Source: Pseudoips prasinana (taxonomy: Eukaryota; Arthropoda; Insecta; Lepidoptera; Nolidae). From it: 64,000 nt of DNA. Each line of letters begins with the position of its first letter. The first letter of the stretch is position 1. The DNA is taken from NCBI GenBank assembly GCA_951640165.1, contig OX621234.1, positions 23,502,549-23,566,548 on the forward strand, given 5' to 3'. Positions 22,776 to 34,700 of the stretch are shown one piece after another. A program made the position numbers and the translations under genes. Below the pieces are notes generated by a model. That model saw only the letters and a program-made list of their open reading frames with translations, had not been told where the DNA came from and did no database searches.

Positions 22776-24062
22776 TTAGGTCTTTACCTATGAAATTGCC
22801 GTTCTGCAGTACTGGCCATTTCAAATCAAAATAATTTTTGTTTGGCTAAGAATTCTAATTTCAAATTAATTTTATTTTAAAAACATGGATTCTTTTTTCC
22901 AAAAGTAGTCATTTCTTTATTGATTAGTGTTACATTTTCATCGCATTTCAATCTTTTTCGTCATCATGGATACGTTAAAAATTCGAGTAATTATGGAATA
23001 TGAGTACCGTCGTGGCAGCAACGCGGCACAAGCGGCACGCAACATCAACGACGTTTACGGAGCTAACACTACAAACCAACGCACCACCTGTTATTGGTTT
23101 GCTCGCTTCCGTTCTGGAAATTTCGACCTGAAAAATGAACCTCGCGGTCGTCCGAAGACTTTGGTCGACAATGACGAATTAAAGGCGGTTGTGGAAGCTG
23201 ATGATACACAATCTACGGCTGAATTAGCAGCAGCTTTCGACGTTAGCGTCAAAACAATATTGGTCCATTTGCGTCAAATTGGCAAGGTAAAAAAGCTTGA
23301 CAAATGGGTGCCCCACGAACTCAATGATCGCCTGCGCGAAGTACGCGTCGAGACGTGCCTTGCACTGCTCAACAGACACACAAATGAAGGAATTTTGAAC
23401 CGCATTGTTACCTGCGATGAAAAATGGATTCTGTTTGATAACCGCAAGCGCTCAGCAAGTTGGTTGGATCCTGGTTCAGCACCTAAACAATGCCCTAAAC
23501 GAAAACTTACCCCTAGAAAAGTGATGGTCACTGTTTGGTGGTCTAGCGCCGGTGTGATTCATCACAGCTTCTTACCAAACGGGGTGAGCATTACTGCAGA
23601 TGTGTACTGTGAAGAACTGAGCACAATGATGGAGAAGCTGGCGCATCTCCAACCAGCATTGGTCAATCGCTCGTCTCCGCTGCTCCTGCACGACAACGCG
23701 CGACCTCATACTGCACAGCAGACGGTCTCCAAGTTGCAAGAACTGGGGTTGGAAGCTCTCCGTCATCCGCCCTACTCACCAGACCTTGCGCCTACAGACT
23801 ACTACTTTTTCCAGAATTTGGATAACTTCTTGGCGGGAAAAAAATTCAACACCCGAGAGGCAGTACAAAATGCCTTTGAAGAATTTGTTGCCTCCCGTCC
23901 AGCTGATTTCTTTAAGAAGGGCAGCAATAAAGTGCCACTGCGATGGCAAAGATGCATTGATTGCATGGGTGATTACTTCGATTAATACAAATAAAAAAAT
24001 TCATGAAAAAAATTCGTTTACATTTTTCATACAAAACGGCAATTTCATAGGTAAAGACCTAT
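22776..24062 (+). mobile_element. mariner element, cecropia subfamily, apparently intact
   Basis: A 1287-bp element with 28-bp terminal inverted repeats: left 22776-22803 (begins TTAGGTCTTTACCTATGAAA), right 24035-24062. The arms differ at one base (second from the end). TA dinucleotides flank both sides (22774-22775 and 24063-24064), as expected for mariner target duplications. It contains one uninterrupted transposase gene. Near-perfect ends and an open frame point to a recent insertion. Confidence 0.93.
22966..23985 (+). CDS. mariner transposase, full length (339 aa)
   Basis: DD34D transposase of the mariner/Tc1 superfamily that would cut and paste the surrounding element at TA sites. I chose the ATG at 22966 (MDTLKIRVIMEYEYRRG) because the N-terminal helix-turn-helix of this family begins there; the frame is open back to 22927. 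Domains in order: first HTH about residues 1-60 with ARNINDVYG and WFARFRSG; the GRPKT linker; second HTH about 70-110; QIGKVKKLDKWVPHEL near 120-135; the catalytic core with VTCDEKWILFDNR, LLHDNARPHTA and HPPYSPDLAPTDYYFF. All three Asp residues are present, the last two 34 residues apart. C-terminal WQRCIDCMGDYFD is typical. The protein closely follows the pattern of the cecropia (Hsmar1-like) subfamily. No stop or frameshift is seen. Confidence 0.95.
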   Translation: MDTLKIRVIMEYEYRRGSNAAQAARNINDVYGANTTNQRTTCYWFARFRSGNFDLKNEPRGRPKTLVDNDELKAVVEADDTQSTAELAAAFDVSVKTILVHLRQIGKVKKLDKWVPHELNDRLREVRVETCLALLNRHTNEGILNRIVTCDEKWILFDNRKRSASWLDPGSAPKQCPKRKLTPRKVMVTVWWSSAGVIHHSFLPNGVSITADVYCEELSTMMEKLAHLQPALVNRSSPLLLHDNARPHTAQQTVSKLQELGLEALRHPPYSPDLAPTDYYFFQNLDNFLAGKKFNTREAVQNAFEEFVASRPADFFKKGSNKVPLRWQRCIDCMGDYFD

Positions 24063-25550
24063 TATTATTATTGGAGATACCAACTGGTCATAAGCAAGAG
24101 GGAAATACTTAAAGAATTTAAATTATAAATTATTAACAAACGAAAAATATTGATTTTTGTATGAGACAAAAGTAGTAAGCATGAAAATAGAGTATTTTTA
24201 TTTTGTATGCCTAAATTCTTATTTGAATTTTATGAAATAACATATTATATACTTCACTATTAAACACGACCATATTTTATTTCATAACACAAGTTTTTAT
24301 GTATTCTGGCATAAATTGTTTAATTTATGCCAAAAATATTTTTTTTTTACCAGGATGGCAAATTTGTTTAGTACCAAAGTTAGATATATGTACTTATTGG
24401 TCTTATTTTTGTGTTGGTCAGTTTGTTTTGAACAGTATTTAAAAATAAGCATGCGTATCGGATCAAACGTAAATACTTCTCGCAATCACTAAAACTTACA
24501 CTTACTACGACTGTATTTTACTTTCAAATATGATTACGGGTTATTAGTAGGTCCTGCCTGCGTTGGCGACGCGAAGGCGACATGACATTGTAAGTCCGTG
24601 CGATCGGCTCGTACTGTGAGCGACTTTGCCAGACGGTGGAATTATTTTAAGCATACTATTTAGGTATTTATTAGATCGTGCTCTCACTTCTAATGAGTGT
24701 GTTAATGAAATCAAATAAAAAAATTGGAAGAAAAGTGGAAGGAAAGCAGTCATTGAAGTAGTTGTGAAAACATAAATCACTCTTTTAGTAGTAGTATATT
24801 GTATGTATTATAGTAATACACTGCCAAACAAGACAAAGTTTAAGATCACTTGTAAAAAATATTATAGTATATTAAACATTGATACAATATAAAAGAAATT
24901 TGCACACTCTCATATTTATAAGCTTCATCCCAATTTTTTTTTGTTTCAATACATAAATGAGATCCGAACAAGAACCAGGTAATAATATATTTTATGGTAA
25001 TATATTTGGCAATATTAAGATTCATTTTAGATTTCTAAAACATATTGTTTCATTATAAATATTAAATGCAGTATTTGCCAAACGGGGGAAAAACATCGCG
25101 ACTCGGCATACCTCGCTAACTCGCCACCTCTATGCAAGCAGCATTCTGCATTTAGTAATTAAATCTAGAAACTTTTAAAATAACCTCTTCATTAATTTTT
25201 TGGGTGATAATTCGAAACATTAAAGACAAATTTGGAATTATGCTACATACATTGTATAGATAGACTAAACTGCCAACATGTACTGGGGTATTCAATACCT
25301 ACTTGATACCTACGTTAATGAAATTTAATTGATATCGATGTTATCCTATTAAATTTCTTTATTTTATCGAGACAATTTATGCCAGCCATGCCTAGGTAAG
25401 CACGTTGATGATAATTATATTGTTACGAAGAGAGAAAAGAGTTACGTAATACTAATAATAATACGTAATTTAACAGTAGTTACGTATTAAACCAGTAAGT
25501 CATTTACATTACCATTCGGATTAAGCGAAAGTTGCTAAAAAGGTAATCTG
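24063..25550. other. 3' flank of Unr, no exon recognised
   Basis: Sequence beyond the Unr stop codon (which is at 25551 on the minus strand). TTTATT at about 25358 (AATAAA on the minus strand) is a candidate poly(A) signal, about 190 nt past the stop. Nothing else was recognised. Confidence 0.4.
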
Positions 25551-25797
25551 TTATTTAAAAGGAAGGGTTGGGTGTATGTATATATAAACGGATGCACCTG
25601 GATAATTTAGTTCTATTAGATTAGTACCTGAGATAGGACGTCTAGGCCGAAAGCCCCTTGTGCCGTCGGGCCCACGGGGCGGGCGCAGAACGATGACTCT
25701 CGGCCCGTTCGCTTCCTCCAACGACGCCGTGCGAAGCCGCGCTAGAAGCCGTTCTGGGCGTTCGCAACGACCCTTGGACCCAGCAAAACCTTTTCCG
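25551..25797 (-). CDS. Unr: Unr last exon
   Basis: Acceptor ACATGCAG on the minus strand, exon from 25797. It completes the split Gly codon and encodes GKGFAGSKGRCERPERLLAR, then the conserved VIVLRPPRGPDGTRGF block. The frame continues for about 27 more residues (SGTNLIELN and on) to a stop at 25551. A weak donor CAG-GTACT at about 25627 could splice to a further exon outside what I recognised, so the final residues are uncertain. Confidence 0.85.
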
Positions 25798-28700
25798 CTG
25801 CATGTCAAAGAAACAATTACAATTAACAAAGTTCTACTCGTAAGATAAACAAGTCATTTACTTCTAGTCATCATCATCGTCCCGACTGGGACTTGGGAGT
25901 GTGAAATATGTCGTGAGCCGAAAGCCGATACGGAGCCGCTTTAAGTCCGATCATAAGTTCGATGTCGAATAGGTGGAAAAATTTCTGCGACAATTCTCAC
26001 CCGTTTAGAATTTTTTGTGGGACTACGCTTAGCGAAGTTTTATAATTCTGGATTTCGTACGTTGCGATATGCTGTAATTACACTACAGTTTCTAACTTAA
26101 GATACTCCTGTTTACTAAAAGAAATTAAAACCCAATAACAGTGTTAAAAAATATAGGTATTTAACAAACTAAAGAATAAAATATTTTATAATATATACTT
26201 TTGCATTACGAAGTCTACAACACCTTCACGAACTATGCCTAGAGATTTTATTTTTGCCCACAATTTCTTTTATATTTTATATTTAGCCTGTGCTTTAATG
26301 CAAATGGCATTACAGCACACGCTAAATATAAAAACACTAAAATATCCGACAATACGCGTGTCTCGCACAGTCATACTCAAAATAACCAAACACAGCAGTA
26401 GCGTTCTTCACTGCCATGCAGTTGAAAATTAAACATGTTAAATCCTGTATTGGCTCTGATAACTATATTGAACGGCTATGTAACATAAGGAGTAAACAAT
26501 GATTGCTTAAACAAAAACTCCTAATCCAAAGATTTTACTAAATTTTGCAGTAGTTCAACTGTCGATATTGAGTAACGTGAAAAGGAGCCTCAAAAATAGC
26601 GTCACTGTTAAAATAGGACTGACAAAAGTGATTTCCTATTTAAAATATGTTAACCTAGCTTGACATAGGCTAGGTATGCCCAGGCAAATGCAACGAACGG
26701 GTTCTAGTTGCAAAATGAATCTTACACACATACACACTAACAAATCGGCGTCAAAATAATAGCACCTACTCGAAAATATACTTCAAGAGCTAGTAAGTTT
26801 AAATTAATTTTATGTCACTTGAAAAGTTATTATTTACCACAATTGAAATCAGTTTTCGTGTGTGTTTATAATATACAGACTGAGAAACAATGAAATAATT
26901 CGCGTTACTTAGAGAGCCGCCGGACGATAAAACTTATGAATTCTTAATTTTGAGATTAGATTTACGCTCTGCATTGCGAATACCGCTATAATTAGAAAAG
27001 AAAAATAAACTGATGCTTAAATCTACTCTAAAACCTAGCGGTACCTCATCTTGCCCTAATAAAAATTCCATTCAATCTCCCATAGATCTAATCAATAGCA
27101 GAATTCGTTCCTAAGGAATGCTATCCTATTCTGCAATAACAACTTCTGGAAAATCGTGAGAGGTGGTAGGGGTAGGATCTCGTGAATTAACTCGAAAGTT
27201 TAAATTCACCCCCAAAGTCACTCAATCGGTTTCAAGTCTAGACTTCTTGATGGCCACTACATAACAGGAATCCTCGTGAAGGTAGTCCCGTAGAATAGCC
27301 GCGATATGGCAGTGAGCGTTAAAGAGAAACCATGAACGACCAAGCCAGCATATGCTCTTTCAGGATATCTGTGGTGTACCGATGACCAGTCAGCAACCCT
27401 TGTCTGCAACCACCTGCTGTCCGGGTGACGATCCCCTGCGTAATGTGCACTGTTATACACCTGTCATTGCAGAATAGGCATATCCTCGCCTCGAGATTAC
27501 AACACGTGAGGCACGTGATCGTGGGCGTACTGTAAGCAAGCTATACGATGCTGTGCTGTATTTTTAGTCCTATAGGGGCTATTTCTTTTCCTCAGTCTTA
27601 GAGACGTCTAAGCTAACCGTAGAGACGCTTACAGTTGTTCTGTGCGTTGCCCAGCGTCGTCTCCCAGATCCATTTCTTCGTACATAGCCATCATTCTCCT
27701 GAAACCGCTGGATTACTATTCGAACTGAGAAACGGCTCACACTGACTGCAATAGTGCAATCACTTCATCAACAGTGGTATCCATGTTGAGGGTAGTTTTG
27801 CCACGTGTGCTTCCTTCAACGTTTGGATAGTGAATCACTTACATCATAACGAGTCGTCGAGGGGATGTACCCCTCACGGGGGCGTAGGAGTCGGCTACAG
27901 GGCGTTGGCCTCCGGCCCGAGGCGTCAATCACTACTCATAAATACATTAGTTTAACCCTACATGGGGGGGGTGTGGCGATGTTACCCTAGGGGTGGGTCA
28001 CAATTTACGCCGGTTGTAGTTAATATTCAGCCTGGGCAGGGACTGCAGATGGGGGGGTGTCGTGTTGAACGGCCCTTTCCTCATGACGCGCGGAATGTCG
28101 AGGCCCTACCGAGTGAGCCCGGTAAGGCCTCGATCTCGCGGCGCTATACTGCACTACAACCGACATGACGCCGACTTAGCGGAGGGGATCACCGGAGGTT
28201 GTCCCATTTGAGTCTGGGCTATACTGCACTACAACCGACATGACGCCGACTTAGCGGAGGGGATCACCGGAGGCTGTCCTATTTGAGTCTGCGCAGCTAT
28301 GTCGGGTGGACGAGAGTGGTACGGGGCAAAGGCACGTAGAACGTGCTAAGAGGATGAGTCAGCACAACGAACAGTTGATCCCCTCCAACCTCAGGTCCCT
28401 CGTAGCGAGAAGCGGCACCTGTGGTCCGGAGCGCTTGATTATGCTGGACGTACAAGTTACGGTCGACTCGCTCGTGAGAGGGTTTGCGCCCACGCGGCCC
28501 GTTCCTTCTGGACTAACTGAGTAACGTGGAGGGCATGCCCAGGTGGTTGTCAATGATCACCTTCCCAGGTACTTCACTCGTGGTGTCCACTCTACAGACA
28601 TACCACTCTTTATTTTCTATGTTGAGTGATGGTGGATAGTGGGAATAGTGGCCTACAATAGTGGCTTGTGTCTTACTCATGTTCACGGACGGCTTATATT

Positions 28701-31700
28701 TCTGAAGCCATTCTGCTGAAGCGACATGGACGTGGCCATGTGTTGCCGCGTCATCTGCGACAGCGCACCAAGGCTGGAATACTGCAGGACTGGGATGTCG
28801 TCAGTGAACCGAGGTGAGTAACACCCCAGGGAAAGGCAGCTACCTTGCGGTACCTCGGCACCACTTGGAAGGAACTTGGAGACAGTCTTTACTATCCTAC
28901 GGGGCGCAGAGGAGGTTGAGAGCTTATTTAATAAGCTCTCATGCCAAACCAACGGAGGTGGAGTGGTCCGACTGGAACTCATATTGGTCCCGCGTAATCG
29001 GGGTAGTCCGGGAATCTGCCTGTGGCGGAGGATGCCGTTGTAAAGCGCCGTAAAGGAGGCGACTCTTTTTTTAGGGATGTGATGCAGAGCGTTTTTTTGT
29101 ATTCTCGTCTGCGCCGGGAGCCTTCCTTGGCTTCAGCCTTCAGATGGCAAGTCGGACTGCAACCTGGGGCAATGAATTCAATTATTCTCCAAGGTGCTTT
29201 TCCACTGATGCGGTGTGAGCTTCGTTGGTTGTCGGGTTCGGTCAGTAATGACTTTCGAGGTGCCCGGCGAAGATCTCCGCGCGGTCCACCGCGTGGTACC
29301 TCGGCGTCCCGTCCGCGTCTAAGAACGCTCTGATTAGGAGTGGAGCGTTTGCTAGCCGGCGGCACAATCTATGTATTTCCGTCCAGCCGTTCTCAGGTGC
29401 TGTGTTAGACATGAACTCTTCCCATCTCGGCTCATTGCGGCTATCTGGGTCTTCACATATTCCGCGAGTGTGGGACATCTGGTTTGTTGCCACCTCTTGC
29501 TCAGCTTTTTAAGTATAAGGCCCTTTAGAAAAGTGGGGAAAGGTGGTAGGCGCGCTGGCGGCGGTGTTGTGCTGGTAGCGGCTTGTTGGGCTGCCCTGAT
29601 GATGAGATGCGTTCTTCTTCCAGAGTTCCTACGTCCTTACTACAGCTGATAAACCGAAAAGGGGTGTTTGTCTCCAGTTTACTCGCAAAGCTTTTCCAAT
29701 TCGTTATTTTGTGGGGCGCTAGTGGTGCTTGCAGAACGTCATTTAAATGATGGCGACGAGAGACCGGATTATAATCCGATAGAAGCTCGTCATCATTCAC
29801 TTGTTGGGAGATCTGGCAGTGAAACCTGCGATGTTTTTTTAAGCCGTGTGGTACGTATGCTATGCGTGTGTTGCAATCTGGGTACCGAATAGGAACTTCT
29901 GAGTTGGACACCTTGTAAACGAGGGCTCCGCGATGCTAAGTAGTCGTCACCCTCACGTGTTTGTGCATTCAAGTAACCGCGTATGATGGTTGGTTGGGCT
30001 GAACCCATCATGGTTATGTTTGATGGGTGAAGAAGGTCGTCGAGAGATCTATAAGCACCGGAAACTTAATTGTTTCCCGACAACGAGGAGTTCTACACCC
30101 AGCGTGTAGGGCGTTTGTAGCTTCGGTGACGTCAGGAGCTGAGGGAGGACTCTAACTCTAAGATACATCAGATAGGTAATTACCCTTTTATAACACTGTA
30201 AGGTAGCTCAATTACCTACTTAGCTACCCTTTGAACTAACCAATACTTTGTTAATGTTACTTCGAGAGATTAATTTGTTTGATTCTGAATGAATTGTTTA
30301 TTTAAGCTCATTAAAAATTAAATACATGCGCTTGAACTCAGCAGTGCTTGAAACTTATTTTCGGAGAGGATGTTTTTGTCGCCGAATGTGTATATGATGT
30401 TAGCCTGTCTAGTTTGCGCGATCGTGTAAAAATAATGAGATAATTTAATATTAAAACGTAGCACGTCTTGTTTGGTCGTATGTATAAAAAAGGGTGCTCA
30501 CCCAATTTTAACAACGTTGCAAGCGGATGACTTGCCATTTCTGGGATTGGTCAACATCACAAACTCAACGACATCACCGGGCTGCAAATCCGAAGAGTTT
30601 CCACGGACCTCCGACATGTGAAAGAACAGCCGCCGGTTTTCTTCAGCATCAACTGACAGAAATCCAAAACCCCCTGGAATTAACAATACACATTTATTGG
30701 GTGAGTTTAATAAATCCTCTCAAATCCTACAACTATATCGACTGTATCATGAACATACAAGAATTGCTAAAGTTAGAACGTTACGACTAGGGTATTATAA
30801 TATCCTGGGACATTATCCACACAAGCCATATGATCCCAAACTAGCAGCGCTTGTACTATGGAAACCATTCAACTGATATACAACATGTACTACTTCTCTT
30901 TTCTAAATACGTACTTATACAGATAATTACAGCCAGACTCAGGACAAACAGACATGTTCATGCACACAAATATCTGTCCTTGGTGGGGTGGTCCCTCAAA
31001 CCCACGACCTGTGGCGTGAAAGGCAAGCATTTACAACCACGCCAATCGTGAGATGGTGAGATGAGGTAATCAAACGCTAACTATGTTACATCGCAAATAA
31101 TATTAAATACTAATGGTGTAATACCTTTAATAGCGTCCACAATAGCCCGTCTCTTCTTCCTGATTGGCACAATGTTGGTGGCACGTCCTTCCACGTCCGC
31201 TTGAAACGTTACGGGGTCACCCACTTGTAAAATTTCACGTTTGCACGCCAGGCCCATTATGCCAAATTCGTACTTTGTTCCGCCTTCTACTTGTATCAGT
31301 CCTAGTAAAAGGTAAATTAAAATATAAGTCAGTAAATCAAGCCCTTCAATTTGGCATATATTCTTAAATTATCATCGGAACATGGAAGAAAAGCAATGGG
31401 ATTACGAGGCTATTTCATTTATTCACGTAAATATTCAAGGGGTTTATCCACGAGGAGTCACAATGTGACCGGTCTGCTAATTAAGCTGTCCTAACGAGCG
31501 GTTTTCTTCATGGTAAAAGGATCCCGTTACACCAGCCCCCCCCCCCCCCACCCTATTTCAAATGGGAATACGTTTAGAACTAGTATGCGTAAGACTTTTA
31601 CGATGCGCTAGTAGAAATTAGATGGGTCAATTAATAAAACACCACACACTAAATTAAACTTCCTCAAAAAATCGTACTGGACTGCCATAAAACCTGACAA

Positions 31701-34700
31701 AATAAAAACACTAAGCTATTTTTAACTTCCAAAATAATTTTAATAACATAAAATGTGGTGGATTTTATTAATGCATAGTAACATTTGTACGAAAATTTTC
31801 TCAACTTAGATGTAAGAGGTATCACTTTCAAATCATCTTGAGCAATAGAGCTCATCAGTTTCTGTTATATGTTGATATTGTTTAATAAAGAAGGAACATG
31901 TAGATCCAACGAAAAGAAGATTTTAATTCACTTTATAGATATTTTATAATTCTCATTAAATAAGTATCCACCAACCAATCTAGAGATACTTAAGTTACCA
32001 CCCACCAATATATCACTAAACAATGCATAGACTACAAGTATTACTTCAATCCCCGTATTACCTGTTAACATTTGGAAGGCAAAATACTCGAAAGGGATTA
32101 AAAAAGTCCTTTTATTTTATGATTATGAAAAATGTTAATGTTATGATTGTGACAAAGTTATTGCAAATACCCATCAGTACGTATACGGGCAACCTAGGTA
32201 CAGGCCAATAATAATTGTCCTACAAAATGGATGGTTTGGCTCGAGCGTCCTACACACAAATATGTCCGAATAACGAGCTCATGAAAATTATTGATAACTA
32301 AATATTTGTGCAATCAGATGGCCACATAGTCCTACAAATGTGGTGGTACGGTTTTGCAGTCTTACATTTAGAAGTTGGCCATACTTTTTCATTTAGTTCT
32401 AGACTAGGAAGATTAACATCACGGCGCGGTCCATAAAATTGGCGCCTAAGGCGAGACCAAGTTACGGGACAAGGGATCGGTGTATGAAAGCCGCGCGGCT
32501 GAATCGAGCGGTCGGCTTCCGAAATAGCGGGTGTGACAAAAAATTAATATCCTTATATGCATTCGAACGTTGAACGTTCGCAGCTTCTATCAATTAATTA
32601 ACTCCTATTCTTGACGAATAAACAATAACGACTTACAAATAAATACCAGAAAATAACAATGTTGAATTCAAGACTTAAAAAAAATCGAAAGAGCAATCAA
32701 AAAAAGAAATCGCAAGCTCGGGAGTTTCTTTGTGACTTTCTTCTCTGTCACAAGTCACAAGACCATTATGATTTACCAGCAATTATCTTTACACATTCTA
32801 TGACATTGTTATGAAAATGGACTTTATTTGTATAATGAAACTGGACCTATCCTACTAAAACTCACAAGATTAACTATAGAATATAAAACTATTTCTCTAC
32901 TACATTTAGTACAGAAATTGTTTAGAAATAATACACTTCTTTCTAGTGGTAACACCTCTGAAGATCACGAGGTGAAGACTTTAGCTTTCTAAAAACCTTA
33001 CACTAACCAGCAACAGCCCACAGCAGTAGTGCACAGATGCAACAGCGGACTGTCTAAGCGTGTGGTTCAACACAATGCCACAAATATAAAAAGCGACTAA
33101 TGGATGACCAAAGACGGAATAAAGAGTTGAGAAACAGATCAAAATAAAATATTTACATGTAGACTTAAGTGCAACCATCTCGTCTATATCCTTAAAAATA
33201 ATAGGAAAAAGAAAAGGAACTTGTAGAAATTCAAAGGCACAAATAATATTATCCAAGATTCCAAATGGGTCAAGTAATACCAAATATAAATCGTATGGTT
33301 AATTCATCAAGTTATTATCTTTAAAAGGATATAATCATGGAGAAGTATAACGTAAAAATAAGTCTGCTCCGAAGACAAGCTAGTTTGTAACACAAGATTG
33401 GTTAATACCATCATTTATAATAATACTAGATGCCCCCTTCTTAGCAAGTCTACCTTATATCCTTTCTGAATTCGGTAATTGGGTAACAAACATACCAACA
33501 TCTAAACATTGAAACATCCAGTAATCTATCCGCTATTTATATTTGTACGTCAAATAATAACATACATTTTTACATATATATTCTAATTCAGTTTCTTTTT
33601 TGTTTTTCTAGCTACAGATTCAGAAATATACAGTTATAAAATATATATGATGACTTAATTACCCAAGAAGTGTTTGATCCAAAAAGAGTCCATGATCCAT
33701 AAACGCAGAACCGTCTTTATAAATTTGAATAAATTACATTTGTTTCCATTATGTAATATTAGTTTTGGTAAAAAAATACTTTAAGTTTTGCCAAACTGTA
33801 ACCTACCTGAATACTGAGCTTGATCTGGGTTGAGAGCCCGGAGAGTCCTGGTGACGATGCCATTTAGAGACGGTTCCAGAGATTTAGCAATAGGAACTGT
33901 CCCGCGTGTCAAAAGGCGAACATACTCGGCACTCGCACAGCCGCCGCCGGATCCAATGAGACGTCCCAGCGTGTATTCCACTTCGCAACCCAACTCCAGA
34001 CCTTCAGCACCGCCTTCCAAGTTGCTGAAATAATCGGAATAATAATATTTAATGACCAATAATATACATAATAATTTCCTACGTTTTTACATAGAATAGA
34101 CTTGTAGTGCATTTTTGAACTAATAATTCCAGACGACCGAAATGAAAAAGAACAAATCTAGCAGCACACTTGGTCCACATATAACGTGTGAAAGGTTAGA
34201 CATAATATTAATCAGTGAAAAGCAAATGGTTTTCATTGATCAGGACAGAATTATCTGCGATTAGTGATGTTTTCGCGTACGTTCCGCTGTTTAAGAAAAG
34301 AAAAAGAACTTAGTCTTTCCAAAAAGTTATTTGATTAACTTTAAAAAATTTTCATTCGTAATGCTCGTTTATTTGGTTAAGTGTAAGAATTCTTATATTA
34401 TTTAAATGAAAAGTTATGGAATACATGGTCATTATTTGGGAGGATTTTTTATTTGCAGAGGTTTAAATCAACAAAAAACTGCATTGGATTTCTAAGGCAA
34501 ACATATACTTTTGAACAGCATTTACTTTCGGAAAATATTACGACTTTTGATCAGCGACAACGGGACTACCTCACAAAGACAATGGTAAGACAGACTCATC
34601 CCTTAATCCATACTAATAGAGAAGAATTAGACGCACGTTTGTGTATGACATGGGGCTAGTATATACGCAAATGCAAAGAATTTACAAGATAACAAAAGGA

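Larger units (their letters stand above)
25798..30501 (-). other. Unr last intron, filled with transposon relics
   Basis: A 4.7-kb intron with a Tc1-like relic (about 27050-27840) directly next to a GC-rich LINE relic (about 27860-30030). The remaining 25798-27050 segment shows nothing recognisable. Confidence 0.7.

Noticed and set aside
25551..25848. Plus-strand open frame opposite the last Unr exon.
   Set aside because: It mirrors the high-GC coding strand of Unr and has no independent support.
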